10,559 nucleotides of DNA from CAIKZY01 sp044345075 (GTDB taxonomy: Bacteria; Actinomycetota; Actinomycetes; S36-B12). The stretch lies in NCBI GenBank assembly GCA_044345075.1, contig JBIJBU010000057.1, positions 1 to 10,559 on the forward strand, in the 5' to 3' direction. Below, one piece after another: positions 1 to 5,518 of the stretch (positions are counted from its first letter, which is position 1; the number at the start of each line of letters is the position of its first letter). Made by a program: the position numbers and the translations under genes. Under the pieces are notes generated by a model. It worked only from the letters and a program-made list of their open reading frames with translations. It did not search any database and had not been told where the DNA came from.

Positions 1-606
1 GATGCGATTCTTGAGGTCTTGACTTCAGTCGGTCATGGCAATGGCGATGACACTCTCGTTCTTGAGCCTGGCATGAATCACGAGTACATCGACACCAGTC
101 GGGCACTCCGCGATCAGGCTGACTCGGCTCGCCAGGCGTTGGTCAAGCTCGCCGAAAGTGCTTTCTGGAATCCGCGCGGGCGCGAGGTCTCGGCCGGACT
201 CGAGGAAGACGCGCGACGCCTGCGCCGACTCGGTGGCATCGGAGTCCAGGTGCGCGGAATCGCGGGTGCGGCAAACCTGCTTTTCAATCGCGGAGTGACG
301 CAGCCGTTGACCGCGGAGCACTTCGGTGAGTTGATCGACCAGACGGTGCGCATGGCGCGCGTGACCCTCGGTGCTGACGGTGCACCTCTCACGCACGCAG
401 GGCAGGAATCCGTCGAACGCGAGAGCGCGGAACTCTCGGCCTCACTGGATGCTGCCGCTCGGCACGTGATGGTGCATGCCGGCGACGTACAAGCGGTCAT
501 CGATGCCATCGCCTTGCTCGGTCGCATCGACCACATTCGCCGTCAGCTGCTGATTTACAGCACGTGGACCGATGACTTCGCTGATGCCGATCAGGCGGAT
601 GACTGA
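1..606 (+). CDS. C-terminal part of an unidentified helical protein (5' truncated)
   Basis: The reading frame is open from the first base of the window, so the true start lies upstream; the TTG at 19 is only an internal start-like codon. About 200 residues are visible. They are rich in Ala, Arg, Glu and Leu and read as long amphipathic helices with no membrane segment, cofactor motif or cysteine cluster. This resembles the cytoplasmic C-terminal region that follows the membrane part in FUSC/aromatic-acid-exporter-like proteins, but I do not recognise a diagnostic motif and hold that only as a weak possibility. The stop TGA (604-606) overlaps the ATG of the SRAP gene by one base (TGATG), so the two are probably cotranscribed and translationally coupled. 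Real coding is supported by the long open frame, the high third-position G+C and the tight junction. Function is unknown from this fragment. Confidence 0.7.
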   Translation, partial: DAILEVLTSVGHGNGDDTLVLEPGMNHEYIDTSRALRDQADSARQALVKLAESAFWNPRGREVSAGLEEDARRLRRLGGIGVQVRGIAGAANLLFNRGVTQPLTAEHFGELIDQTVRMARVTLGADGAPLTHAGQESVERESAELSASLDAAARHVMVHAGDVQAVIDAIALLGRIDHIRRQLLIYSTWTDDFADADQADD

Positions 607-1322
607 TGTGCGGGCGATACGCGGCAGCCACGACCGCCGCTGACTGGGTCGAGGAGTTCGAAGTCGACGATGCGCCTGAGCGGGTGCTCGCACCCGACTT
701 CAACGTCGCACCGACTAAGGAGTTGTATCTCGTGGCCGCGGGGGAGCGCGAGGGAGCCCTCGTTCGCCGAATGGAGATCGCACGCTGGGGATTGATCCCT
801 TCGTGGGCGAAGGAGTCGTCGATCGGAGCCAAGCTGACCAACGCACGGGTCGAGACAATCTCCGAGAAGCCGTCGTTCCGCTCCGCATTCGCCAAGCGCC
901 GTTGCTTGATTCCCGCTGACGGCTACTACGAGTGGTACCGACCGGAGAAGGGGGCGAAGCAGCCTTTCTACATTCACCGCGCCGATGGCTGCTCGCTCGC
1001 GATGGCAGGTCTCTACGAGTGGTGGCGTGATCCGGCGAACCCTGATGCCGAGCCGCGCCTGACGTGCACGGTGATCACCACGGCGGCCACCCCCGAGCTC
1101 GCCGTCATCCATGACCGGATGCCCGTGATGATCGAGCAGGCTGACTGGGCCGAGTGGCTCGACCCGTTAGTGCCCGGCAAGGAACTCCCGCCGCCGATGC
1201 TGGAGGCCGAATTCCATATCTCGCTCGTCGCAGATCCCGTATCGGTGGCCGTCGGAAACGTCCGCAATAACGGCCCGTCCCTCATAACCCCCATCGCTCC
1301 TGACGAAGGACTCCTCTTCTAG
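606..1322 (+). CDS. yedK: SRAP-domain abasic-site DNA-protein crosslink protein (YedK/HMCES family)
   Basis: A 238-residue SRAP protein. The family covalently captures abasic sites in single-stranded DNA through the amino-terminal cysteine, forming a thiazolidine link that shields the lesion at replication forks. All known active-site positions are visible: Cys2 directly after Met1 (MCGRY), Asn79 (LTNARVE), Glu109 (GYYEW) and His169 (AVIHDRMPV), matching Cys2, Asn75, Glu105 and His160 of E. coli YedK. The chain is full length for the family. The start is fixed by the need for Cys2 to become the N-terminus after Met removal. It overlaps the upstream stop by one base, and a weak AGGCGG lies about 7 bases before the ATG. 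The SigR-type promoter of the next gene begins immediately after its TAG stop. An SRAP gene (Rv3226c) also lies near sigH in M. tuberculosis, from memory. Confidence 0.95.
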   Translation: MCGRYAAATTAADWVEEFEVDDAPERVLAPDFNVAPTKELYLVAAGEREGALVRRMEIARWGLIPSWAKESSIGAKLTNARVETISEKPSFRSAFAKRRCLIPADGYYEWYRPEKGAKQPFYIHRADGCSLAMAGLYEWWRDPANPDAEPRLTCTVITTAATPELAVIHDRMPVMIEQADWAEWLDPLVPGKELPPPMLEAEFHISLVADPVSVAVGNVRNNGPSLITPIAPDEGLLF

Positions 1323-1348
1323 GGAATGAGCGGGGCTCGACCGCTGTT
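1323..1348 (+). promoter_or_regulatory. SigR/SigH-type promoter, GGAAT-N18-GTT
   Basis: GGAAT at 1323-1327 and GTT at 1346-1348 are separated by exactly 18 bases, the consensus recognised by actinobacterial SigR/SigH. The element starts on the base after the SRAP stop codon and lies upstream of the sigma gene itself, so it probably mediates autoregulation. The predicted transcription start is about 1354-1358, which coincides with in-frame GTG (1358) and ATG (1361) codons. That would make a leaderless message for an N-terminally extended sigma factor. Confidence 0.75.
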
Positions 1349-1442
1349 GACCTGCATGTGATGACCTGCGAGAGGGTTACGGGCTGCCCGGCTGTGGCCT
1401 GGCCTGGAGCTGTGCCGCTCCTCGTGGATTCAGGTGACTCAG

Positions 1443-1448
1443 TAGGCT
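1443..1448 (+). promoter_or_regulatory. Candidate second sigR promoter (-10 TAGGCT)
   Basis: TAGGCT lies 8 bases before the ATG at 1457, inside the open frame that extends the sigma factor upstream. It is the same hexamer seen before the membrane-protein gene at 5507-5512. No good -35 element is visible at 17 bases upstream. If active, it would give an almost leaderless message for the short sigma form under general transcription control. Confidence 0.4.
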
Positions 1449-1456
1449 CGTCAGTA

Positions 1457-2074
1457 ATGAGCGAGGTAGTGGGGACCGAGGAGCAGGCGGAGGATCGCAC
1501 TGCCCGCTTCGAGCGCGATGCGCTGCCGTACCTGGATCAGCTGTACGGCGCGGCCATGCGGATGACCAAGAATCCGACTGATGCTGAAGACCTCGTGCAG
1601 GAGACCTTCGTCAAGGCCTTCGCCGCCTTTGACTCGTACACCGATGGCACGAACCTGAAGGCCTGGCTTTTTCGCATCTTGACGAACACGTACATCAACA
1701 CCTACCGCAAGAAGCAGCGCGAGCCGTACCAGTCGTCGGCTGACGAGCTTCTTGACTGGCAGCTGGCCGAGGCCGAGTCGCACACCTCGACCGGACTTCG
1801 CTCGGCTGAGATGGAAGCACTCGATCGCTTGGCGGATGCCGACATTGTCGAGGCGATGGCAGCCCTTCCCGAGGAGTTCCGACTGGCGGTGTACCTCGCA
1901 GATGTTGAGGGATTCCCGTACAAGGAGATCGCCGAGATCATGGAGACTCCGGTGGGCACGGTGATGTCGCGACTTCACCGTGGTCGCAAGTTGCTCCGTG
2001 ACTCCCTTGCTGATTACGCCGTCGAACGCGGGTATGTGCCCGCCGCAACCGCGAGCGGAGGTGACGAGTCATGA
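1457..2074 (+). CDS. sigR: ECF sigma factor of the SigR/SigH thiol-stress family
   Basis: This ECF sigma factor directs RNA polymerase to thiol-oxidative stress genes. The start chosen (ATG 1457) gives 205 residues, the usual SigR/SigH length, with region 2 at about residues 25-95 (DAEDLVQETFVKAF, then LKAWLFRILTNTYINTYRKK) and region 4 at about 130-185 (LPEEFRLAVYLADVEGFPYK, then EIAEIMETPVGTVMSRLHRG), near-identical to the family signature. The frame stays open upstream to GTG 1358 or ATG 1361, which would add 32-33 residues; a SigR-type promoter lies just before these codons, so an extended isoform is plausible. No strong ribosome site precedes 1457. The stop overlaps the rsrA start by 4 bases (ATGA), as expected for a sigma/anti-sigma pair needing balanced output. 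Called sigR or sigH depending on genus. Confidence 0.95.
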   Translation: MSEVVGTEEQAEDRTARFERDALPYLDQLYGAAMRMTKNPTDAEDLVQETFVKAFAAFDSYTDGTNLKAWLFRILTNTYINTYRKKQREPYQSSADELLDWQLAEAESHTSTGLRSAEMEALDRLADADIVEAMAALPEEFRLAVYLADVEGFPYKEIAEIMETPVGTVMSRLHRGRKLLRDSLADYAVERGYVPAATASGGDES

Positions 2075-2334
2075 GCTGCGGTAATCATCACGCCACTCCG
2101 TGCACCGAGGTGCTCTCGCTGGTCTATGTCTACATCGACAATGAGTGCGAGGAGATGAAGAGCATTCAGGTCACTACTCATCTCGAGGAGTGCGGCCCGT
2201 GTGCCGAGATCGTCCGCGTCGAGCGCGTGATCAAGGCGCGCCTGAAGAGTTCCTGTGAATGTGCCGAGGCACCTGAGACACTACGTACCTCGATCGTTGC
2301 CACGATCCGAGCGACGTACTACCAAAGCGAATAG
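2071..2334 (+). CDS. rsrA: Zinc-containing redox-sensitive anti-sigma factor (RsrA/RshA)
   Basis: An 87-residue ZAS-family anti-sigma factor that binds SigR under reducing conditions and releases it when cysteines oxidise and zinc is lost. The zinc site is complete: Cys11, His37, Cys41 and Cys44 (HLEECGPC, HX3CX2C), at the same numbers I recall for Streptomyces RsrA. Cys3 is also conserved. Near the C-terminus there is C-E-C (Cys62, Cys64) where I recall adjacent cysteines in Streptomyces, and there is an additional Cys26. The start is fixed by the ATGA overlap with sigR and a GGAGG at 2057-2061, 9 bases upstream. The stop TAG is embedded in the ribosome site of the next gene. Identification is secure from the motif, size and position next to its cognate sigma factor. 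Confidence 0.95.
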   Translation: MSCGNHHATPCTEVLSLVYVYIDNECEEMKSIQVTTHLEECGPCAEIVRVERVIKARLKSSCECAEAPETLRTSIVATIRATYYQSE

Positions 2335-2343
2335 GAGGCCTCC

Positions 2344-2559
2344 ATGTCAGTGACTGTGCGTGCCGAAATGGTGGCCTCTGTTCATTCAGTGCTCGTCGAG
2401 GCCGGTCAGGACATCGAGGTGGGCGACACCTTGATGATCCTCGAATCCATGAAGATGGAGATTCCGGTGCTCTGCGAGTCAGCCGGCACCGTGAGCGAGA
2501 TCTCGGTTGCCCCGGGTGACGTCATCCGCGAGGGCGATGTCCTCGCGATCATCCTCTGA
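2344..2559 (+). CDS. Small biotinyl/lipoyl carrier protein (TB7.3-like)
   Basis: A stand-alone 71-residue biotinyl domain. The biotinylation motif ESMKME is present, with the acceptor Lys37, and is followed by the second half of the hammerhead fold (GTVSEISVAPGDVIREGDVL). It has no carboxylase or transferase domain, so it would have to serve as a mobile carrier for another enzyme or do something else; its role in actinobacteria is not well defined. It resembles the M. tuberculosis biotinylated protein TB7.3 (Rv3221c), which also sits beside sigH/rshA and pdtaS. A very strong AGGAGG (2333-2338) overlaps the rsrA stop and lies 5 bases before the ATG, predicting efficient and probably coupled translation. 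Lipoylation instead of biotinylation cannot be excluded, but the Met-Lys-Met context favours biotin. Confidence 0.93.
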   Translation: MSVTVRAEMVASVHSVLVEAGQDIEVGDTLMILESMKMEIPVLCESAGTVSEISVAPGDVIREGDVLAIIL

Positions 2560-2563
2560 TCCA

Positions 2564-2586
2564 ACTCCGGAGCCTCTGCTCGGAGT
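2564..2586 (+). other. Short inverted repeat between the biotinyl protein gene and pdtaS
   Basis: ACTCCG (2564-2569) and CGGAGT (2581-2586) form a perfect 6-bp inverted repeat with an 11-base loop, 5 bases after the stop at 2559. No T-run follows. It could be a weak transcription terminator or RNA-processing hairpin separating the sigR operon from pdtaS, but a 6-bp stem is close to what chance gives. Confidence 0.3.
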
Positions 2587-2614
2587 GTTAGGCGTCTCGT
2601 CAGCCGGTCGAAGG

Positions 2615-2620
2615 TAATCT
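2615..2620 (+). promoter_or_regulatory. Candidate leaderless promoter of pdtaS (-10 TAATCT)
   Basis: TAATCT at 2615-2620 is followed by 6 bases and then the GTG start at 2627, so a transcript would begin at or next to the start codon. There is no good -35 and no well-placed Shine-Dalgarno sequence (only GAAGG, 12 bases away). This fits leaderless transcription, common in Actinomycetota. Confidence 0.5.
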
Positions 2621-2626
2621 CGACAC

Positions 2627-4042
2627 GTGGCGATCCTCAATCGACTGGCGGAAGAGCGCACCGACCTCACTGAGGCTGACATCGATCGGCTTCAGCTCAT
2701 CGTGGCGGAATGGTCGCTGCTTGCCGATCTCGCCGGCAGTGATCTCGTTCTCTGGCTGCCCACCTGGAATGAGGGCGGACTTCTCGCGGTCGCTCAAGTG
2801 CGTGCTACTACCGCTCCGACCAGCATGCCCGATGACATCGTGGGCACCTTCATGGCCAAGGGTCGCGCCCCGCACCTAGACCAAGCAGCTGCCTTCGGGC
2901 GCGTGTCCGGAGATGCCTATCCCGTCAACTTCCAGGGCCAGGTCATTGGCATTGTCGAGCGCCACTCCTCAGCGACCAGGCGCGTGGCAGGACCACTCGA
3001 AGAGATCTACCTGCAGACCGCTGGCGATCTCTTCACGATGCTCGTGGCGGGCACCTTCCCGTCGACCGAATTCGTCACCGGTGCCACCGGCTCACCGCGC
3101 GTCGGTGACGGCCTGATTCGTCTCGACGAAGCCGGACTCGTGCAGTTCGCGAGCCCTAACGCAGTGAGTGCAATGAGCCGCCTTGGGCTCGCAACGGAGC
3201 TCAGGGGAGCCGATCTCTGCGCGCTGCTCATCAAGCTGTCGCATAAGCATGGCCCCGTCGATGAAGCTCTCTCTCAGGTGGCCAGTGGACAGGTCGCGGG
3301 CAGCGCCGACGTCGATAACGGCACTGCGACCGTCATCGTGCGAGGCATCCCGATCCTTGATCGCGAGATTCGCCGCGGCGCGATCGTGCTGCTGCAGGAT
3401 GCCACCGAAATTCGACGCCGTGAGCGCGCCTTGATGAGTAAGGACGCCACGATCCGCGAGATTCACCATCGGGTGAAGAACAACCTGCAGACCGTTGCGG
3501 CGCTCTTGCGTCTGCAGGGCCGCCGTGCTCAGAGTGAGGAGACCCGTGCAGCACTCGCTGAAGCGCAGTTGCGGGTGGCCTCGATCGCCGTCGTTCACGA
3601 GAGCCTGTCCAAGGCCGGAAGTGATGACGTGCCCTTCGAGGAAGTCGTCGACCGCGTGATCTCGCTGGTGCGCGATCTCGCCCCGGCCTACGCGGTCGGC
3701 GGCGTTACTGCGGTGATCGAGCGCGAGGGGGAGTGCTCGGTCATGGCCGAAGAGCTCGTGACTCCGTTGGCGATGGCTGTTTCGGAACTCCTGCAAAACG
3801 CCGTCGAGCATGCACATGCCGCACGCATCCGCGTGGTCATCAGCGAAGGTGCGGGCCTGATCAGCATCGATGTCATTGACGATGGCACGGGATTGCCGGA
3901 GGGCTTCACGATGGCATCTGCCGGTCTGGGCCTGCAGATCGTGGAGTCACTGGTGCAGAACGAGGCACGTGGACACTTCACCCTCCTGCCGAGCGAGGGG
4001 CAGGGGACATCAGCCCGTATCGAAGTGCGGGCAGGCAGTTAA
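2627..4042 (+). CDS. pdtaS: PdtaS-like cytosolic sensor histidine kinase
   Basis: A 471-residue soluble kinase with no membrane segment. The order is an N-terminal GAF-like region (about 1-145), a PAS region (about 155-265), a HisKA_2 dimerisation box, and a C-terminal HATPase domain. The phospho-acceptor box is EIHHRVKNNLQTVAALLRLQ (about residues 278-297), with His281 the likely acceptor. The ATPase N-box is ELLQNAVEHA (Asn391), followed by DDGTG (418-422) and GLGL (433-436). Family members phosphorylate the ANTAR-type regulator PdtaR, which is not in this window. GTG 2627 is chosen because the N-terminus aligns with the start of M. tuberculosis PdtaS and a -10 element lies 6 bases before it. 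The M. tuberculosis Cys53/Cys57 pair tied to copper and nitric oxide sensing is replaced by Ala54/Val58. It converges on whiB1, with 7 bases between the stops. Confidence 0.93.
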   Translation: MAILNRLAEERTDLTEADIDRLQLIVAEWSLLADLAGSDLVLWLPTWNEGGLLAVAQVRATTAPTSMPDDIVGTFMAKGRAPHLDQAAAFGRVSGDAYPVNFQGQVIGIVERHSSATRRVAGPLEEIYLQTAGDLFTMLVAGTFPSTEFVTGATGSPRVGDGLIRLDEAGLVQFASPNAVSAMSRLGLATELRGADLCALLIKLSHKHGPVDEALSQVASGQVAGSADVDNGTATVIVRGIPILDREIRRGAIVLLQDATEIRRRERALMSKDATIREIHHRVKNNLQTVAALLRLQGRRAQSEETRAALAEAQLRVASIAVVHESLSKAGSDDVPFEEVVDRVISLVRDLAPAYAVGGVTAVIEREGECSVMAEELVTPLAMAVSELLQNAVEHAHAARIRVVISEGAGLISIDVIDDGTGLPEGFTMASAGLGLQIVESLVQNEARGHFTLLPSEGQGTSARIEVRAGS

Positions 4043-4049
4043 AACCTGA

Positions 4050-4304
4050 TCAGGCGTTACTGCGAGCCCGGAGTCGGGCATTGCGGCGCTTGAGAGCGCG
4101 GCGCTCATCCTCAGAGAGACCGCCCCAGACACCGGCATCCTGCCCGGACTCAAGAGCCCAGCGCAGGCATTCGTCAACCACGCTACAGCGACGGCAGACG
4201 ACCTTGGCTTCTTCGATCTGCACCAGCGCGGGGCCGGTATTACCGATCGGGAAGAACAACTCCGGGTCTTCGTCACGGCAGGCACTCTCGTGGCGCCAGT
4301 CCAT
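4050..4304 (-). CDS. whiB1: WhiB1-type iron-sulfur transcription factor
   Basis: An 84-residue WhiB-family protein, the same length as M. tuberculosis WhiB1. It carries the four cluster-binding cysteines Cys9, Cys37, Cys40 and Cys46 (CRRCSVVDEC), the G[VI]WGG turn (GVWGG, 58-62) and a basic C-terminal tail (ERRALKRRNARLRARSN). WhiB1 holds a nitric-oxide-sensitive [4Fe-4S] cluster, binds region 4 of the principal sigma factor and is essential in mycobacteria. The start ATG at 4304 is preferred over an upstream in-frame start at 4346: the protein then begins MDWRHESACR as in WhiB1, and a GGAG lies about 9 bases upstream. It is convergent with pdtaS and lies downstream of a lipid kinase gene on the same strand. 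The 240-bp upstream region, with a Crp-like palindrome and a hairpin, suggests its own promoter. Confidence 0.96.
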   Translation of the reverse strand: MDWRHESACRDEDPELFFPIGNTGPALVQIEEAKVVCRRCSVVDECLRWALESGQDAGVWGGLSEDERRALKRRNARLRARSNA

Positions 4305-4380
4305 GCGGATCACTCCATTAGGCGAGGGCGTCGGGGTCACCGACACTCGTGATTGCTTTCACGAGACTGGCACATCAAAG

Positions 4381-4411
4381 GGGGCGACCCAGGGGTCTCC
4401 CGGTCGTCCCC
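4381..4411 (-). other. Strong hairpin in the whiB1 upstream region
   Basis: GGGGCGACC (4381-4389) can pair with GGTCGTCCCC (4402-4411), a 9-bp G+C stem with a single bulged base and a 12-base loop that itself contains GGG and CCC. It lies 77-107 bases upstream of the whiB1 start. On the minus strand the stem is followed by a short run reading CCTTTG, so it could act as a terminator of the upstream gene, an attenuator, or a structured 5' leader element of whiB1. The sequence alone does not decide between these. Confidence 0.5.
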
Positions 4412-4508
4412 GGAGGAAGAAAGCCAGCCCGATTCAGCAAAGGGCCCTCATAGGTTCGCAGATGTTGCTGCTGTGAACAAGGGGAACCGCCGAAAACTGA
4501 ACGGCTAA

Positions 4509-4528
4509 CTTGTCAGGTTGGTCACAAG
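4509..4528. promoter_or_regulatory. Crp-like palindrome upstream of whiB1
   Basis: CTTGTCAGGTTGGTCACAAG is a near-perfect inverted repeat (CTTGT-N-A ... T-N-ACAAG). Its core TGTCA-N6-TCACA matches the Crp-family consensus TGTGA-N6-TCACA at 9 of 10 positions. It is centred about 214 bases upstream of the whiB1 ATG. In M. tuberculosis, whiB1 is controlled by the cAMP receptor protein Rv3676, so the position before a whiB1 gene is meaningful. I see no clear -10/-35 pair between this site and the gene. An alternative is a weak hairpin terminator just after the lipid kinase stop at 4545. Confidence 0.6.
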
Positions 4529-4544
4529 TGCGGCTTTTGTCCGT

Positions 4545-5474
4545 TTACTGAACCGCAATTACCCGCAGGGCGCCGGGGACGGACACGAACACTGCCTCGG
4601 TCACCTCAGGTGTTGACTCGCCATCCACCTGCATGGGCATAGGCCGACTACACGTGATGGTGAAGGCCTCCAGATCGTGGCTGACAACTATGGATTCCTT
4701 CGTCGATCCGGCAGTCGAGCGGGCCAGCATGCGGCGAGCTGCCCGAGCGGCGGCGAATAAGCCCAGGTCACGCAGTGCGAAGACATCCAAGCCGGTGTCA
4801 AAGGAGGCCTGGGGGCACGGATCAATCGGCCAGGAGCCGAAATAGGTCCACGGAGCCGTGTTCTGGACGACTACCGCGAAGACGCCTTCATTGACTCCCT
4901 TGGCCGAGGTCAATGTCAGGGCTGGGTTCTTTCGATCCGTCCGAGCGAGGTACTGCCGCAACGTAGTAACTAGGTATCGAGTCGGGGAAGCGGTGCGACC
5001 GGCGCTGCGTTGGTCTTCCATCGCGGTGATGATCTCTGCGTCGAGCCCCACTCCCGCGTTGCTGGTGAACCAGCGACCATTCACACGACCAAGGCCGATC
5101 GTTCGAGTGCGATTGGCCCGGATCGCCTCCATGATCTCGCCCGTCGCCTCGACTGCATCGACCGGAATGCCCAGTGCGCGAGCGAAGACATTTCCGCTTC
5201 CGCCGGGAACCGTGGCCAGAATCGGCACGTTGTCGCCGAGTCCCTCCTCGAGCATCCCGTTGACGACCTCGTTCACCACGCCATCGCCACCGAGGGTGAT
5301 GACGATGTCGAGACCTTGCGCCCGCGCTGCGCGACCGAGTTCGAAACCGTGACCTCGATGGGTGGTCATCGTGACCTGGAGATCAAGTTCGTGGGAGAGG
5401 GCGTTGACAATGACGTCTGTCACGCGTGCGGAGGTCGTGGTCGCGCGGGGATTGACCACCAGGAGTCCGCGCAT
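4545..5474 (-). CDS. Diacylglycerol/lipid kinase family protein
   Basis: A 309-residue member of the DAGK-catalytic (DgkB/YegS/sphingosine-kinase-like) family. These cytosolic enzymes phosphorylate lipid hydroxyls such as diacylglycerol using ATP. The N-terminus LLVVNPRAT (4-12), the nucleotide-binding GGDGVVNEVVNG (62-73) and PGGSGNVFAR (90-99), and the C-terminal QVDGES bearing the conserved acidic residue are all visible. The lipid substrate cannot be told from sequence. ATG 5474 is chosen because it places the first strand where the family begins and because TATGGT lies 7 bases upstream; an ATG at 5486 would add four residues. It lies upstream of whiB1 on the same strand, as I recall for Rv3218 in M. 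tuberculosis. Its start codon is only 44 bases from that of the divergent membrane-protein gene. Confidence 0.9.
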   Translation of the reverse strand: MRGLLVVNPRATTTSARVTDVIVNALSHELDLQVTMTTHRGHGFELGRAARAQGLDIVITLGGDGVVNEVVNGMLEEGLGDNVPILATVPGGSGNVFARALGIPVDAVEATGEIMEAIRANRTRTIGLGRVNGRWFTSNAGVGLDAEIITAMEDQRSAGRTASPTRYLVTTLRQYLARTDRKNPALTLTSAKGVNEGVFAVVVQNTAPWTYFGSWPIDPCPQASFDTGLDVFALRDLGLFAAARAARRMLARSTAGSTKESIVVSHDLEAFTITCSRPMPMQVDGESTPEVTEAVFVSVPGALRVIAVQ

Positions 5475-5481
5475 GCTCCCC

Positions 5482-5487
5482 ACCATA
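5482..5487 (-). promoter_or_regulatory. Candidate leaderless promoter of the lipid kinase (-10 TATGGT)
   Basis: On the minus strand TATGGT is followed by 7 bases and the ATG at 5474. The GGGGAG between them is too close to the ATG to act as a ribosome site for it. The element lies within the region where the -35 of the divergent promoter at 5507-5512 would fall, so the two promoters probably compete. Confidence 0.5.
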
Positions 5488-5506
5488 ACCAATGCAGTCA
5501 GCCGTT

Positions 5507-5512
5507 TAGGCT
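5507..5512 (+). promoter_or_regulatory. Candidate leaderless promoter of the membrane protein (-10 TAGGCT)
   Basis: TAGGCT is followed by exactly 6 bases and then the ATG at 5519, with no Shine-Dalgarno sequence. No good -35 is visible. It faces the lipid kinase promoter about 20 bases away. Confidence 0.5.
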
Positions 5513-5518
5513 GGTGCC

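Noticed and set aside
3092..3817. A 241-codon open frame on the minus strand, antisense to pdtaS
   Set aside because: It lies wholly inside a well-supported kinase gene. Its translation is rich in His, Arg and Asp with no family motif, as expected from the opposite strand of a G+C-rich gene.
4045..4054. CCTGATCAGG perfect 10-bp palindrome between the pdtaS and whiB1 stops
   Set aside because: With no loop it cannot form a terminator hairpin, and it overlaps the whiB1 stop codon; a single such palindrome in this length is not surprising.
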